The notes beneath the pieces were generated by a model that ran no database searches, was not told the DNA's origin, and was given only the letters and a program-made list of their open reading frames with translations. From Streptomyces katrae (GTDB lineage Bacteria; Actinomycetota; Actinomycetes; Streptomycetales; Streptomycetaceae): DNA of 64,000 nt. Of this stretch, positions 15,766 through 26,008 are shown in pieces (the first letter of the stretch is position 1; each line of letters starts with the position of its first letter). The position numbers and the translations under genes are program-made. Where the stretch lies: positions 3,782,001-3,846,000 of the forward strand of contig NZ_CP020042.1 of NCBI RefSeq assembly GCF_002028425.1, in the 5' to 3' direction.

Positions 15766-17451
15766 ATGGGTATTCGGAGCTTGTTGCGCAAGGTGTTCGG
15801 AAGGACTGCGGAGCCGGTCCCCGAAACGTCGGACGCCCCAGCGGCGGCCGTTCCCAACCAGGCCGAACGCACGCCCTTGGACGTGGCGGCCGAGCTGGTG
15901 GCGGCGTCCTTCGACAACCCGACGGTCCCGCCGCAGTCGGCACCGCGCGACCGTGAGGCGGGCACCCTCCTCACCGCCCCCGCCCCCACGACGGACCCCT
16001 CCGTCCCGGAGGCCCGCCGCCCGACCCCCACCCCGCCCCCCGCCGAACCGGCCAGGGAGCCCGCACCGCAGGCGCAGGGCAACCCCGAGCCCCAGGCCGA
16101 CACCGAGGCCCCCGCGGACACCGAACCCCTGGCCGCCCAGGCCGACGCAGCCGCGCCGCAGGCACAGGACACCCCCGAACCGGCGGCCGCCGAGCCCGCA
16201 CCGGAAGAGCCCCTGGCCGCCCAGGCCGACACCGAGGCCGCCGCGGACACCGAGCCCGTGGCCACCCCGGCCGAGGCCACGGCAGCGCAGGCACAGGCCC
16301 CCGCCCCCCAGGCGGAGCCGGCCCCCGCAGCCGAACCGGCCGACGAGCCCGCGGCGCAGGCGGCGGAAACCACCGCCCCCGAGCCCCAGGCCGACACCGA
16401 GGCCCCCGCGGACGCCGAACCCCTGGCCGCCCAGGCCGGCGAAGCCTCGCCGCAGCCGCAGGACACCCCCGAACCGGCAGCCGTGGCCTCCGCGCCGCAG
16501 GCGCAGGAGGCCCCCGAGCCGGTGGCCGCAGCACCCGAGCCCCTGGCCATGCAGGCCGATGCGGAGGCCGGGCAGGCGCCCGCCGCGTCCGCGCCGCAGG
16601 CGGAGGAAGCCCCCCAGCCGGTGGCCGCAGCGGCCGAGCCCGTTGAGCCGGAGGCGCAGGAGGCCCCCGAGCCCGTCGCGCCGGAGGCCCCCGCCCCGCC
16701 GGCGGAGCCGGAGGCCGAGCCCCTGGCCGCGCAGGCCGACGCCGAGCCCGAGCCCCGGCCGGAGGCGGAGCCGGAGGCCGAGCCCGTCGGCGGGCCCGCT
16801 CTGCCCGCCTCCGCGGTGCGGCGGAAGGGCGGGGCGGTCGGGGCGGCGTACAAGGCCGCCGGGCAGGTGCTGCGGGCCAAGGGGAAGGCCGGGGCCCGGG
16901 CCAAGGTGTACCTGGTCCTCGACCGCTCCGGCTCCATGCGCGGGTTCTACAAGGACGGCAGCGCCCAGTACCTCGCCGACCACGCCCTGGCCCTCGCCGC
17001 CCACCTGGACGAGGAGGCCACCGTGCACACGGTGTTCTTCTCCACCGAACTCGACGGCACCGCCGAACTGACCCTCGACGCCCACGACGAGTCCTGGGTC
17101 GAGGCCCGCCACGGTGAACTCGGCCGGATGGGCCGCACCAGCTACCACGTGGCCGTGGAGGCCGTCGTCGAGCGGTACCAGAAGGACGGCGGCACCGGCC
17201 CCGCCCTGGTCGTCTTCCAGACGGACGGCGCCCCCGACAACGTCCGCCCCGCCCGCCAGGCGATCGCCGACGCCGCCGCCACCGCCCCCGGCATCCACTG
17301 GCAGTTCGTCGCCTTCGGCGACCACGACGCCAAGGCCTTCGACTTCCTGCGCAAGCTGGACGCCGAGAACGCCGGCTTCTTCCACGCCGGCCCCGCCCCC
17401 GCGGAACTGACCTCGGCCGCCCTCCTCAAGGGCGTCCTCGACCGGTTCTGA
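15766..17451 (+). CDS. vWA-domain protein with long Pro/Ala/Glu-rich segment (TerF-like)
   Basis: 561 aa. A short conserved N-terminus ([13 protein letters not shown]) is followed by a low-complexity region of some 260-300 residues rich in Ala, Pro, Glu and Gln. The C-terminal von Willebrand A domain is about residues 370-560. Its metal-ion-dependent adhesion site is intact: VLDRSGSM (DxSxS), then GRTSYHVA and FQTDGAPDN for the later metal ligands. Related vWA proteins occur with tellurite/chemical-stress (Ter) genes, but none is nearby. No signal peptide, so cytosolic. ATG 15766 is chosen because the conserved N-terminus starts there; ATG 15733 is in frame upstream. Confidence 0.85.
   Translation: MGIRSLLRKVFGRTAEPVPETSDAPAAAVPNQAERTPLDVAAELVAASFDNPTVPPQSAPRDREAGTLLTAPAPTTDPSVPEARRPTPTPPPAEPAREPAPQAQGNPEPQADTEAPADTEPLAAQADAAAPQAQDTPEPAAAEPAPEEPLAAQADTEAAADTEPVATPAEATAAQAQAPAPQAEPAPAAEPADEPAAQAAETTAPEPQADTEAPADAEPLAAQAGEASPQPQDTPEPAAVASAPQAQEAPEPVAAAPEPLAMQADAEAGQAPAASAPQAEEAPQPVAAAAEPVEPEAQEAPEPVAPEAPAPPAEPEAEPLAAQADAEPEPRPEAEPEAEPVGGPALPASAVRRKGGAVGAAYKAAGQVLRAKGKAGARAKVYLVLDRSGSMRGFYKDGSAQYLADHALALAAHLDEEATVHTVFFSTELDGTAELTLDAHDESWVEARHGELGRMGRTSYHVAVEAVVERYQKDGGTGPALVVFQTDGAPDNVRPARQAIADAAATAPGIHWQFVAFGDHDAKAFDFLRKLDAENAGFFHAGPAPAELTSAALLKGVLDRF
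16087..16438 (+). repeat. Long-range repeat inside the vWA gene
   Basis: A 58-base segment at 16087-16144 recurs at 16381-16438 with one mismatch. Many shorter partial copies (GCCGACACCGAGGCC, CCCCTGGCCGCCCAGGCC) lie between and after. All keep the frame, so the repeat encodes [16 protein letters not shown] units of the linker. Confidence 0.85.
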
Positions 17452-17474
17452 CGGCCGGCGGCGGCGGACAAGAC

Positions 17475-17510
17475 GAAGGGCCCGGGATCCGCGAGGATCC
17501 CGGGCCCTTC
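17475..17510. terminator. Strong bidirectional terminator between vWA gene and aspS
   Basis: Perfect 16-bp stem (GAAGGGCCCGGGATCC / GGATCCCGGGCCCTTC) with a GCGA tetraloop, midway between two convergent stops. Confidence 0.93.
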
Positions 17511-17542
17511 CCGCTCCCTACGAGAGCGCCGGCGCGGCGGCG

Positions 17543-19360
17543 TTACCGCGCGGCGTCCGGGTGCACGGCCTCGGCGACCGGCTTCGCGTCCGCGGCCTTC
17601 GTCTCGACCGGCTTGCGCAGCGCGATGTTCAGCTCGCGCAGACGGCTCTCCTCCAGCACCGTCGGCGCGCCCATCATCAGGTCCTGGGCGTTGCCGTTCA
17701 GCGGGAAGGCGATGGTCTCGCGGATGTTCGGCTCGTCGGCCAGCAGCATCACGATGCGGTCCACGCCCGGGGCGATGCCACCGTGCGGCGGGGCGCCCAG
17801 GCGGAACGCGCGCAGCATGCCCGCGAACTCGCGCTCGACGGTCTCGGCCTCGTAACCGGCGATCTCGAAGGCCTTCAGCATGACCTCGGGCTCGTGGTTG
17901 CGGATGGCGCCGGAGGACAGCTCGATGCCGTTGCAGACGATGTCGTACTGCCAGGCCAGGATGTCGAGCGGGTCCTTCTCCTGCAGGTCCTTCATGCCGC
18001 CCTGCGGCATGGAGAACGGGTTGTGGGAGAAGTCGATCTTGCCGGTCTCCTCGTCCTTCTCGTACATCGGGAAGTCGACGATCCAGCAGAAGCGGAAGAC
18101 GTTCTCCTCGAAGTGGCCGGCGCGCTTGGCGGCCTCGACCCGGACCGGGCCCATGATCTTCGAGACCTCGTCGAACTCGCCCGCGCCGAAGAACACGGCG
18201 TGCCCGGCGGCCAGGCCCAGACGCTCGGTGAGGACCTTGACGTCGTCCTCGGTGAGGAACTTGGCGATCGGGCCGGTCAGCGAACCGTCCTCGCCCACGC
18301 GCACCCAGGCCAGGCCCTTCGCGCCCAGCGAGACCGCGTAGTCGCCGAGGCCGTCGAAGAACTTGCGCGGCTGGGCGGCGGTGTCCGGCACGGCCAGCGC
18401 ACGCACGTGCTTGCCGGCGAACGCCTTGAACTCCGAGCCCTCGAAGACGTCGGAGATGTCGACGAGCTCCAGCTTGGCGCGCAGGTCGGGCTTGTCGTTG
18501 CCGTACTTCAGCATCGACTCGCGGAACGGGATCCGCGGGAACGGCGAGGTGACCTCGCGGCCGCCGCCGAACTCGGTGAAGAGCTCGGTCATCAGGCGCT
18601 CGATCGGCTGGAAGACGTCCTCCTGCTCGACGAAGGACATCTCCACGTCGAGCTGGTAGAACTCGCCCGGCGAGCGGTCGGCGCGGGCGTCCTCGTCACG
18701 GAAGCAGGGCGCGATCTGGAAGTACCGGTCGAAGCCGGAGATCATCAGCAGCTGCTTGAACTGCTGCGGGGCCTGCGGCAGGGCGTAGAACTTGCCCGGG
18801 TTCAGGCGGGAGGGGACGACGAAGTCGCGGGCGCCCTCGGGGGAGGTCGCGGTGAGGATCGGCGTCGCCATCTCGTTGAAGCCGAGGGCCACCATCTTCG
18901 AACGGATCGAGGCGATCACGGCCGAGCGCAGCATGATGTTGCGGTGCATGCGCTCGCGGCGCAGGTCGAGGAAGCGGTACTCCAGACGCCGCTCCTCGTT
19001 CACCCCGTCGTCGGTGTTGATCGTGAAGGGCAGCGGGGCGGAGGCGCCGAGCACCTCGACCTCGGTGACCTCGATCTCGATCTCGCCGGTGGCGAGCTCG
19101 GGGTTCACGTTGTCGGCACCACGGGAGACGACCTTGCCGTCCACGCGGACGACGGTCTCCTTGGTGACGCTGCTGAGGGCCTCGTTCGCCGCGGTACCGG
19201 GGCGGGCCACGAGCTGCGTGATGCCGTAGTGGTCACGCAGATCGATGAAGAGGATGCCGCCCAGGTCTCGACGATTGTGCACCCAGCCGCTCAGCCGGAC
19301 GTCGGATGCGACGTCGGAGGCACGGAGCTCGCCGCACGTGTGGGACCTGTACCGATGCAT
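17543..19360 (-). CDS. aspS: Aspartyl-tRNA synthetase
   Basis: 605 aa, bacterial-type class II synthetase. N-terminal OB-fold anticodon-binding domain ([23 protein letters not shown]). Motif 2 is in [21 protein letters not shown], followed by the bacterial GAD insertion, and motif 3 is [22 protein letters not shown]. Charges tRNA-Asp in the cytosol. Length and all motifs are normal. It is divergent from the SpoIIE-family gene, sharing a 194-base region. Confidence 0.98.
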   Translation of the reverse strand: MHRYRSHTCGELRASDVASDVRLSGWVHNRRDLGGILFIDLRDHYGITQLVARPGTAANEALSSVTKETVVRVDGKVVSRGADNVNPELATGEIEIEVTEVEVLGASAPLPFTINTDDGVNEERRLEYRFLDLRRERMHRNIMLRSAVIASIRSKMVALGFNEMATPILTATSPEGARDFVVPSRLNPGKFYALPQAPQQFKQLLMISGFDRYFQIAPCFRDEDARADRSPGEFYQLDVEMSFVEQEDVFQPIERLMTELFTEFGGGREVTSPFPRIPFRESMLKYGNDKPDLRAKLELVDISDVFEGSEFKAFAGKHVRALAVPDTAAQPRKFFDGLGDYAVSLGAKGLAWVRVGEDGSLTGPIAKFLTEDDVKVLTERLGLAAGHAVFFGAGEFDEVSKIMGPVRVEAAKRAGHFEENVFRFCWIVDFPMYEKDEETGKIDFSHNPFSMPQGGMKDLQEKDPLDILAWQYDIVCNGIELSSGAIRNHEPEVMLKAFEIAGYEAETVEREFAGMLRAFRLGAPPHGGIAPGVDRIVMLLADEPNIRETIAFPLNGNAQDLMMGAPTVLEESRLRELNIALRKPVETKAADAKPVAEAVHPDAAR

Positions 19361-19554
19361 CAGTCATCCAGTTCTACGCGTTTTCCAGGTGGACTCAACC
19401 CTCCCAAGGTTACCGTCCGGCAGCGGTACGTACCGGGCGTGCCCGGAGCGCGGGGGCCGACGCACCGGAGCGCAGCGGCCGGCGCACCCGCGGCGGCGCG
19501 GGCGGGGGGGCTCCGGACGGGCGGCCCGGCCGGGTGACCTGTAAAGATGGCCGG

Positions 19555-21795
19555 GTGCGCACCGAGGACGTCCTGGCCGCCATCGCGACCGGCCTGTGGC
19601 GGTGGGACAACGCTTCCGGAACGGTCACCCTCGACGGCGAGGCCGCCCGGCTGCTCGGGCTGCCCGCCGAGCCCGTCGTCCTGCCCGAGGCGGCCGCCCG
19701 CGCGCGTTTCCACCCGGTGGACTGGAACGAGATCAACGGCATCGTGAACCTCGCCGTGGCCGAGGGCACCCTCGCCGAGGCCCGGCTGCGGATCATGGAC
19801 GAGGACGGGCGGGTGCTCCGCACCGTCCGCAGCCGCTCCAAGCCCGTGGAGAACCGGACCGCCGACGGCCGCGTCGACTACGAGCTGATCGGCACCATCC
19901 AGGAGATCGCCGAACCCCAGCCCGGCACCACGGCCGCGCACACCCCGATCACCGGCGACTGGCGGCGCTCCCGCGAGGCCTTCCTGCTGGACGCCGGCCG
20001 GGCCCTTGCCGAGGCCCGCTCCACCGCCGAGGTGCTGCGGGTGGCGGCCTCGCTGTCCATGCCGGGCTTCAGCCCGGACGGGCTGGCCGTCTTCGGGATG
20101 GAGGGCGACCAGCTGTCCGTCATCGGCCACCACGGGCACGCCCCCGGCGACGAGGGCCCCTTCTCGGCCATGGCCCTGGACACCGACTACCCGGCGGCCG
20201 AGGTCGTCCGGACCGGCCGGGCGATCTACCTCCCCACGCCGGAGGACTACAAACGGCGCTTCCCGGTCACCTGGCCGCTCGCCCGGCGCTTCGACCGGGC
20301 CTCCTGGGCCTTCCTGCCGCTGATCGTGGCCGGGCGGACCCTGGGGGCCTGGATGGCCGCGTTCAAGCACCCGGTGACCTTCTCCCCGGACGAGCGGTCG
20401 GTGCTGACGACCGTGGCCCGGATGCTCGCCCAGGCCCTCCAGCGGGCCGGGGTGGCCGAATCGGAACGGGAACTCACCACCGGCCTCCAGCGGTCGATGA
20501 TGCCGCAGCTCGGCCCCGACATCCCCGGCATGACCATCGCCGCCCGCTACGTCCCCACCGGCGGCGGGCTCCAGGTCGGCGGCGACTGGTACGACGTGAT
20601 CCCGCTCCCCTCCGGCCGCTTCGCCCTGGTCATCGGCGACGTCCAGGGGCACGACGTACGGGCCGCCGGGCTGATGGGCCAGCTGCGCATCGCCGTCCGC
20701 GCCTACGCCTCCGAGGGGCACCGGCCGGACGCGGTGCTCTCGCGCGCCTCCCGCTTCCTGGCGGGGCTGTGCTCGGCGCCCGCCCGGGACGAGGACCCCG
20801 GCGCGGGTTCCGGTCCGGACGCGGACGCCGACGCCGACTTCGGCAGCCCGCGGTTCGCGACCTGCCTGTACGTGGAGTGCGACCCGCGGACCGGCACGCT
20901 GGAGATCGCCCGGGCCGGGCACCCCGACCCGGTGGTGCGGATGGCCGACGGCACGGTGCTGATGCGGCCGACGGCCGGCGGGCTGCCGCTCGGGATCGTC
21001 CCGGACACCGACTACCCCACGACGCGGTTCGCCCTGGAGCCCGGCGAGACGCTGATGCTGTGCACGGACGGGCTGATCGAGACCGGCGGGCACGACCTGG
21101 ACACGGGCTGGGCGCGGCTGCGCGCGATCCTGGAGTCCGACGCGCACGACCGCGCCGCCCCCGGTGAGGGCGGCGGGGACGCGGACAACCACCTGGAGCG
21201 CCTGGCCGACCTGCTGGTCCAGGCCGTGCACGGGCCCTCCTCGCACCACACCACGGGCCCGCTGGCCGACCGCCGCGAGGACGACATAGCCGTGGTGCTG
21301 CTGTGCCGCGAGAGCCCGAGCTGCGGCTGCGGGACCCCCGCCGAGCACCCGGTGCGGCCCGCCCGGCGCACGATGCTGACCGTGGCCCAGGCCGAGCCGG
21401 CCCGGATCGCGGGCGCCCGGCGGCAGGTGCGGGAGCTGCTGCACGACTGGGCGGACGCCGAGCAGGTGGACTCGGCGGTGCTGATGGTCTCCGAGATGGT
21501 GACGAACGTGCTGGTCCACACCGACGGGGACGCGCTGCTGGTCGCGGAGGCGGCGGGCGAGCGGGGCGTGCGGCGGCTGCGCGTGGAGGTGGCCGACGCG
21601 AGCGACGAGCTGCCGCACAAGCGCCACCCGGGCGAGATGGCCTCCAGCGGCCGCGGCGTGCTGCTGATGGAGATGCTGGCCGACGCCTGGGGCGTGGATC
21701 CGCGCGGCGAGGGCAAGTCGATCTGGTTCGAGCTGTACGAACGGGCCAAGCCGGACGGTGACGAGGACCGCGAAGCCCCCGGGCCCGCCGACTGA
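19555..21795 (+). CDS. SpoIIE-family phosphatase fused to RsbW-like kinase, with PAS and GAF sensors
   Basis: 746 aa from GTG 19555. PAS-like region (about 1-125), GAF (about 140-300, ending in TVARMLAQALQRAG), PP2C/SpoIIE phosphatase (about 310-590: VGGDWYDV, VIGDVQGHDVRAAGLMGQLR, MLCTDGLIE), and a C-terminal GHKL kinase/anti-sigma ATPase (about 605-735: VLMVSEMVTNVLVHTDG, GRGVLLMEMLADAWGV). Opposing phosphatase and kinase activities in one chain suggest it sets the phosphorylation state of an anti-sigma antagonist in response to sensed signals. No anti-anti-sigma gene is adjacent. Probably cytosolic. Confidence 0.92.
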   Translation: MRTEDVLAAIATGLWRWDNASGTVTLDGEAARLLGLPAEPVVLPEAAARARFHPVDWNEINGIVNLAVAEGTLAEARLRIMDEDGRVLRTVRSRSKPVENRTADGRVDYELIGTIQEIAEPQPGTTAAHTPITGDWRRSREAFLLDAGRALAEARSTAEVLRVAASLSMPGFSPDGLAVFGMEGDQLSVIGHHGHAPGDEGPFSAMALDTDYPAAEVVRTGRAIYLPTPEDYKRRFPVTWPLARRFDRASWAFLPLIVAGRTLGAWMAAFKHPVTFSPDERSVLTTVARMLAQALQRAGVAESERELTTGLQRSMMPQLGPDIPGMTIAARYVPTGGGLQVGGDWYDVIPLPSGRFALVIGDVQGHDVRAAGLMGQLRIAVRAYASEGHRPDAVLSRASRFLAGLCSAPARDEDPGAGSGPDADADADFGSPRFATCLYVECDPRTGTLEIARAGHPDPVVRMADGTVLMRPTAGGLPLGIVPDTDYPTTRFALEPGETLMLCTDGLIETGGHDLDTGWARLRAILESDAHDRAAPGEGGGDADNHLERLADLLVQAVHGPSSHHTTGPLADRREDDIAVVLLCRESPSCGCGTPAEHPVRPARRTMLTVAQAEPARIAGARRQVRELLHDWADAEQVDSAVLMVSEMVTNVLVHTDGDALLVAEAAGERGVRRLRVEVADASDELPHKRHPGEMASSGRGVLLMEMLADAWGVDPRGEGKSIWFELYERAKPDGDEDREAPGPAD

Positions 21796-21832
21796 CCGGC
21801 CGGCCCCGGTTGACCGAAAGGTCGGCCCGGCC

Positions 21833-22264
21833 ATGCCCATGCCCATGCCGACCCCGAGCCCGAGCCCGGCCCCGACGCCGGAAGGCACCCCGGCCGGGTC
21901 GCGGCCGCCGCTGCCCGAACCGGTGCGGCGGCCGGCGTCCTGGTGCGCCGTCGCCGTGCTGGTGGCCCTCGCCGACCGGGGGTGGGTGATCGGGCTGTGG
22001 GCGCTGGGCGTGGTGCTGGCGGTGCAGGTGCTGGAGGGGCACGTGCTCCAGCCGGTGATCCAGAGCCGGACGGTGCAGATGCACCCGGCGGCGGTGATGC
22101 TGGCGATCACCGCCGGGGCGAGCGTCGCGGGGATCCTCGGGATGCTGCTCGCGGTCCCGCTGACGGCGGCCGCCTTCGGGGTCCTGTCGGAACTCCGCGC
22201 CCGCTGCGCTCCCGCCGCCGCGGGGCCCGGGGAGGACCCCGCGCCGTCGGAGGACGGTCCTTAG
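21833..22264 (+). pseudogene. 5'-truncated AI-2E family permease remnant
   Basis: Residues about 45-125 match the C-terminal membrane part of AI-2E family transporters (WVIGLWALGVVLAVQVLEGH, VLQPVIQSRTVQMHP, AVPLTAAAFGVLSELR). The N-terminal two thirds of a normal protein of about 350 aa are missing and replaced by a Pro-rich MPMPMPTPSPSPAPT leader. Either a decaying gene or a short protein with unknown function. The stop overlaps the convergent pirin stop by 4 bases. Confidence 0.65.
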
Positions 22265-23271
22265 GCCGTCGTCTCCTCCGGCTCCGCCGCACCGGCGCCC
22301 CGGTGGCCGAGGCCCGTCACGTCGGTGCTGGGGATGACGCCCAGGCGGCCGGCCTGGAAGTCGTCGAAGGCCTGCTGGAGCTCGGCGTGGCTGTTCATGA
22401 CGAACGGCCCGTAGTGCGCCATCGGCTCGCGGATCGGCAGACCGCCGAGGACGACCACCTCGAAGTTCTCGCTGCGGGAGTCCTGCCCGGCGTCCGCGCG
22501 GACGGTCAGCCCGTCGCCGTTGCCGAAGACCACCGTCTGGCCCATGCCGAAGGGGCGCCGCTCGGCGCCGGCCGCGCCGCTGCCCGCGAGGCCGTAGGCG
22601 AGGGCGTTGAAGTCGCTCCGCCAGGGCAGCGTGACCTCGGCGCCCGGGCTGACGGTCAGGTGGATCATCGTGATCGGGGTGTGCGTGGCGCCGGGGCCGG
22701 TGTGCTCCGCGAGGTCGCCCGCGATCAGGCGGATCAGGGCGCCGCCGTCCTGCGAGGCAAGCAGCTTGACGGTGCCGCCGCGGATGTCCTGGTACTTCGG
22801 CGCGAGCATCTTGTCCTTGGCGGGCAGGTTCACCCACAGCTGGAGGCCATGGAAGAGGCCGCCGGACATCACGAGTTCCTCGGGCGGGGTCTCGATGTGC
22901 AGCAGGCCGGAGCCCGCCGTCATCCACTGGGTGTCGCCGTTGGTGATGACTCCGCCGCCGCCGTGCGAGTCACGGTGGATGAAGGTGCCGTCGATGATGT
23001 AGGTGACGGTCTCGAAGCCGCGGTGCGGGTGCCAGGGGGTGCCCTTGGGCTCGCCGGCCGCGTAGTCCACCTCGCCCATCTGGTCCATCATGATGAACGG
23101 GTCGAGGTACTCGTACTTGATCCCCGCGAAGGCTCGTCGCACCGGGAATCCCTCGCCCTCGAAGCCGGAGGGCGCGTCCACCACGGCCAGCACGGGCCGG
23201 GTCCGGTCACCTTCGGCGGGAGCGATGACGCGCGGCAGCGCGAGCGGGTTCTGGGCAGTCACTGCGGGCAT
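22261..23271 (-). CDS. Pirin family protein
   Basis: 336 aa bicupin. Metal-binding histidines are in HPHRGFETVTY and the following GSGLLHIE segment. The N-terminal pirin signature (KYEYLDPFIMMDQMGEVDY) is intact. Bacterial pirins are quercetinase-like or regulatory proteins; the exact role is unknown. Induced by stress in several organisms. An inverted repeat at 23289-23321 immediately upstream is a likely operator. Cytosolic, monocistronic. Confidence 0.93.
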   Translation of the reverse strand: MPAVTAQNPLALPRVIAPAEGDRTRPVLAVVDAPSGFEGEGFPVRRAFAGIKYEYLDPFIMMDQMGEVDYAAGEPKGTPWHPHRGFETVTYIIDGTFIHRDSHGGGGVITNGDTQWMTAGSGLLHIETPPEELVMSGGLFHGLQLWVNLPAKDKMLAPKYQDIRGGTVKLLASQDGGALIRLIAGDLAEHTGPGATHTPITMIHLTVSPGAEVTLPWRSDFNALAYGLAGSGAAGAERRPFGMGQTVVFGNGDGLTVRADAGQDSRSENFEVVVLGGLPIREPMAHYGPFVMNSHAELQQAFDDFQAGRLGVIPSTDVTGLGHRGAGAAEPEETTA

Positions 23272-23288
23272 GGTCAGGACCTCCTTCT

Positions 23289-23321
23289 GGCAGAAGTTTA
23301 GTTGAATCTAGAACTTCCTGC
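23289..23321 (-). promoter_or_regulatory. Inverted repeat (candidate operator) upstream of pirin gene
   Basis: Near-perfect dyad: GGCAGAAGTT on the left, AACTTCCTGCC on the right, and a central A/T-rich TAGTTGAATCTAG unlike the local base composition. It ends 18 bases from the pirin start. A MarR- or TetR-type repressor is plausible; none is encoded next to it. Confidence 0.6.
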
Positions 23322-23338
23322 CACCCGCACAGAACAGC

Positions 23339-23368
23339 GCACCCCCCGGAAGCATTCCCGGGGGGTGC
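23339..23368 (-). terminator. Terminator of the SseB-family gene
   Basis: Perfect 11-bp stem (GCACCCCCCGG / CCGGGGGGTGC), 8-base loop, 22 bases beyond the SseB stop. Confidence 0.85.
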
Positions 23369-23390
23369 ACAGGGCCTGGTACCGGCGCGA

Positions 23391-23852
23391 CTAGCCGTAC
23401 ATGCGGCGCATCGCGAAGTCGACCATCTGCTCGACGGCCTTGGCGTCGAAGACCATCCGGTGGTCGCCCTCCATGTCGAGGACGAAGCCGTACCCGGTCG
23501 GCAGCAGGTCGATCACCTCGGCGCCGGTGATCACGAAGTACTTGGACTCCTTGCCGGCGTACCGGCGGAGCTCCTTGAGCGTGGTGAACATCGGGATGAC
23601 CGGCTGCTGCGTGTTGTGCAGGGCCAGGAACCCGGGGGTCTCGCCGCGGGGGCAGTAGACCTTGGAGGTCGCGAAGATCTGCTGGAAGTCCTCCGCGGAC
23701 AGCGACCCGGTGGTGAAGGCCCGCACCGCGTCGGCGAGCGACGGCGGCGAGGGCTCGGGGTACAGCGGCTGCTCGCCGTACCCGCCGGCCATCTGCTGCG
23801 GGGCGGCGTACTGCTGCTGCCCCGCGCTCACGTTCTGGTCGTAGCCGTACAT
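23391..23852 (-). CDS. SseB family protein
   Basis: 153 aa. A Tyr/Gln/Pro-rich N-terminus of about 40 residues (MYGYDQNVSAGQQQYAAPQQ) precedes the SseB N-terminal-like domain (FATSKVYCPRGETPGFLAL, PVIPMFTTLKELRRYAG, GYGFVLDMEGDHRMVFDA). Domain function unknown; in enterobacteria it is linked to enhanced serine sensitivity. The ATG at 23852 is preferred over an upstream in-frame ATG at 23921 because family similarity does not extend further. Confidence 0.85.
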   Translation of the reverse strand: MYGYDQNVSAGQQQYAAPQQMAGGYGEQPLYPEPSPPSLADAVRAFTTGSLSAEDFQQIFATSKVYCPRGETPGFLALHNTQQPVIPMFTTLKELRRYAGKESKYFVITGAEVIDLLPTGYGFVLDMEGDHRMVFDAKAVEQMVDFAMRRMYG

Positions 23853-23939
23853 GGGCCGAAGCCTACCGAGCGGCCCCCGCCCCCAGGCACCCTCCAGCCG
23901 GACCCGGTTGACGCTGGTCACAGTCGCCGAAGAGGGGTT

Positions 23940-23970
23940 GCGTCTTATTACTGGTGGGTAGCATCATGAG
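23940..23970 (+). promoter_or_regulatory. Candidate promoter/operator of the acyl-CoA dehydrogenase gene
   Basis: An A/T-richer stretch with TTGCGT, CTTATTACTGGTGGGTAGCA and a following ATG-like region. The TTACTGGTGGGTAGC string looks like the operators before fatty-acid catabolism genes in actinobacteria; that assignment is from memory. Confidence 0.35.
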
Positions 23971-24028
23971 GTTACCGATTGGTATGTACGAGGAACCTGT
24001 CTCCCCGAGCCTTAACGGAGCCGTCGCC

Positions 24029-25855
24029 ATGGGGCACTACAAGTCGAATCTTCGCGACATCGAGTTCAACCTCTTCGAGGTGCTCGGCCGTGAAAAGCTG
24101 TACGGCACCGGCCCGTTCGGCGAGATGGACACCGAGACCGCCAAGAGCATCCTGTCCGAGCTGACCCGCCTCGCCGAGAACGAGCTGGCGGAGTCCTTCG
24201 CGGACGCCGACCGCAACCCCCCGGTCTTCGACCCGGCCACCAACACCGCCCCGGTCCCGGCCTCCTTCAAGAAGTCCTACGAGGCCTTCATGGACTCGGA
24301 GTACTGGCGCCTGGGCCTGCCCGAGGAGATCGGCGGCACCACCTCCCCGCGCTCCCTGATCTGGGCCTACGCGGAGCTGCTGCTCGGCTCGAACCCGGCC
24401 ATCTGGATGTACTCCTCCGGCCCGGCGTTCGCCGGCATCCTGCACGCCGAGGGCAACGAGGCGCAGAAGAAGATCGCCCAGATCGCGGTCGAGAAGCGCT
24501 GGGGCTCCACCATGGTCCTCACCGAGCCCGACGCGGGCTCGGACGTGGGCGCCGGCCGCACCAAGGCCGTCCAGCAGGAGGACGGCTCCTGGCACATCGA
24601 GGGCGTGAAGCGCTTCATCACCTCCGGTGAGCACGACATGGAGGAGAACATCCTCCACTACGTCCTCGCCCGCCCCGAGGGCCACGGCCCGGGCACCAAG
24701 GGCCTGTCCCTCTTCCTCGTCCCGAAGTTCCACTTCGACTGGGAGACCGGCGAGCTGGGCGAGCGCAACGGCGTGTACGCGACGAACGTCGAGCACAAGA
24801 TGGGCCTCAAGGCCTCCAACACGTGCGAGATGACCTTCGGCGACCAGCACCCCGCCAAGGGCTGGCTGATCGGCGACAAGCACGACGGCATCCGCCAGAT
24901 GTTCATGATCATCGAGTTCGCCCGCATGATGGTCGGCACGAAGGCGATCGCCACCCTCTCCACCGGCTACCTCAACGCGCTGGAGTACGCCAAGGAGCGC
25001 GTGCAGGGCCCGGACCTGGCGAACTTCATGGACAAGACCGCGCCCAAGGTCACCATCACGCACCACCCGGACGTGCGCCGCTCGCTCATGACGCAGAAGG
25101 CCTACGCCGAGGGCATGCGCGCGCTCGTGCTGTACACCGCCTCCATCCAGGACGCGATCCAGCTCAAGGAGGCCGCCGGCGAGGACGCCTCCGCCGAAAT
25201 CGGCCTGAACGACCTGCTCCTGCCGATCGTGAAGGGCTACGGCTCCGAGAAGTCGTACGCGCTGCTCTCCGAGTCCCTGCAGACCTTCGGCGGTTCCGGA
25301 TACCTGCAGGAGTACCCGATCGAGCAGTACATCCGGGACGCCAAGATCGACACCCTCTACGAGGGCACCACGGCCATCCAGGGCCAGGACTTCTTCTTCC
25401 GCAAGATCGTCCGCGACCAGGGCGCCTCGCTGAACGTCCTCTCCGAGACGATCAAGAAGTTCCTCGCCGAGGGCGTGGGCGGCGAGGAGCTGGCCCCGGC
25501 CCGCGACGCGCTGGCCAAGGCCGCCGTGGACCTGGAGGCCATCGTCGGCCAGATGATCGTCGACCTCACCGCCACCGGCGAGGACGTCAAGAACATCTAC
25601 AAGGTCGGCCAGAACACCACCCGCCTGCTGATGGCCTCCGGTGACGTGGTCGTCGGGTACCTGCTGCTCAAGGGCGCCGCCGTGGCCGCCGAGAAGCTGG
25701 CGACCGCCTCCGCCAAGGACGTGCCCTTCTACACCGGCAAGATCGCCGCCGCGAAGTTCTTCGCCGCCCAGGTCCTGCCGGGCGTCTCGGTCCAGCGCGC
25801 GCTGGCCGAGTCCGTCGACAACTCCCTCATGGAGCTCGACGAGGCCGCCTTCTAA
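24029..25855 (+). CDS. Acyl-CoA dehydrogenase (FadE5-like, about 600 aa type)
   Basis: 608 aa. Introduces the alpha-beta double bond into acyl-CoA, FAD-dependent, in fatty-acid beta-oxidation. It belongs to the long subgroup with an extra C-terminal domain (about 470-608), like mycobacterial FadE5. Seen: [13 protein letters not shown] (FAD/substrate contacts), [34 protein letters not shown], and catalytic Glu in [27 protein letters not shown] lies 8 bases before ATG 24029. A candidate operator lies at 23940-23970 and a strong terminator follows. Confidence 0.95.
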   Translation: MGHYKSNLRDIEFNLFEVLGREKLYGTGPFGEMDTETAKSILSELTRLAENELAESFADADRNPPVFDPATNTAPVPASFKKSYEAFMDSEYWRLGLPEEIGGTTSPRSLIWAYAELLLGSNPAIWMYSSGPAFAGILHAEGNEAQKKIAQIAVEKRWGSTMVLTEPDAGSDVGAGRTKAVQQEDGSWHIEGVKRFITSGEHDMEENILHYVLARPEGHGPGTKGLSLFLVPKFHFDWETGELGERNGVYATNVEHKMGLKASNTCEMTFGDQHPAKGWLIGDKHDGIRQMFMIIEFARMMVGTKAIATLSTGYLNALEYAKERVQGPDLANFMDKTAPKVTITHHPDVRRSLMTQKAYAEGMRALVLYTASIQDAIQLKEAAGEDASAEIGLNDLLLPIVKGYGSEKSYALLSESLQTFGGSGYLQEYPIEQYIRDAKIDTLYEGTTAIQGQDFFFRKIVRDQGASLNVLSETIKKFLAEGVGGEELAPARDALAKAAVDLEAIVGQMIVDLTATGEDVKNIYKVGQNTTRLLMASGDVVVGYLLLKGAAVAAEKLATASAKDVPFYTGKIAAAKFFAAQVLPGVSVQRALAESVDNSLMELDEAAF

Positions 25856-25890
25856 GGCAGCCCCCCAGCTGTACGCGGTGTACACGTACG

Positions 25891-25934
25891 CACCGGTGGC
25901 CGGACCCCTCCTGTCGAGGGTCCGGCCGCCGGTG
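25891..25934 (+). terminator. Terminator of the acyl-CoA dehydrogenase gene
   Basis: 17-bp stem with one wobble pair (CACCGGTGGCCGGACCC / GGGTCCGGCCGCCGGTG) and a 10-base loop, 35 bases after the stop. Confidence 0.9.
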
Positions 25935-26008
25935 TGTCCGGACCCCGGCAGCGGCTCCGCGGCCACCGGGTTCCCCGGTTGTCAGCGGTTCGTGGGACGC
26001 TCGTAGAC

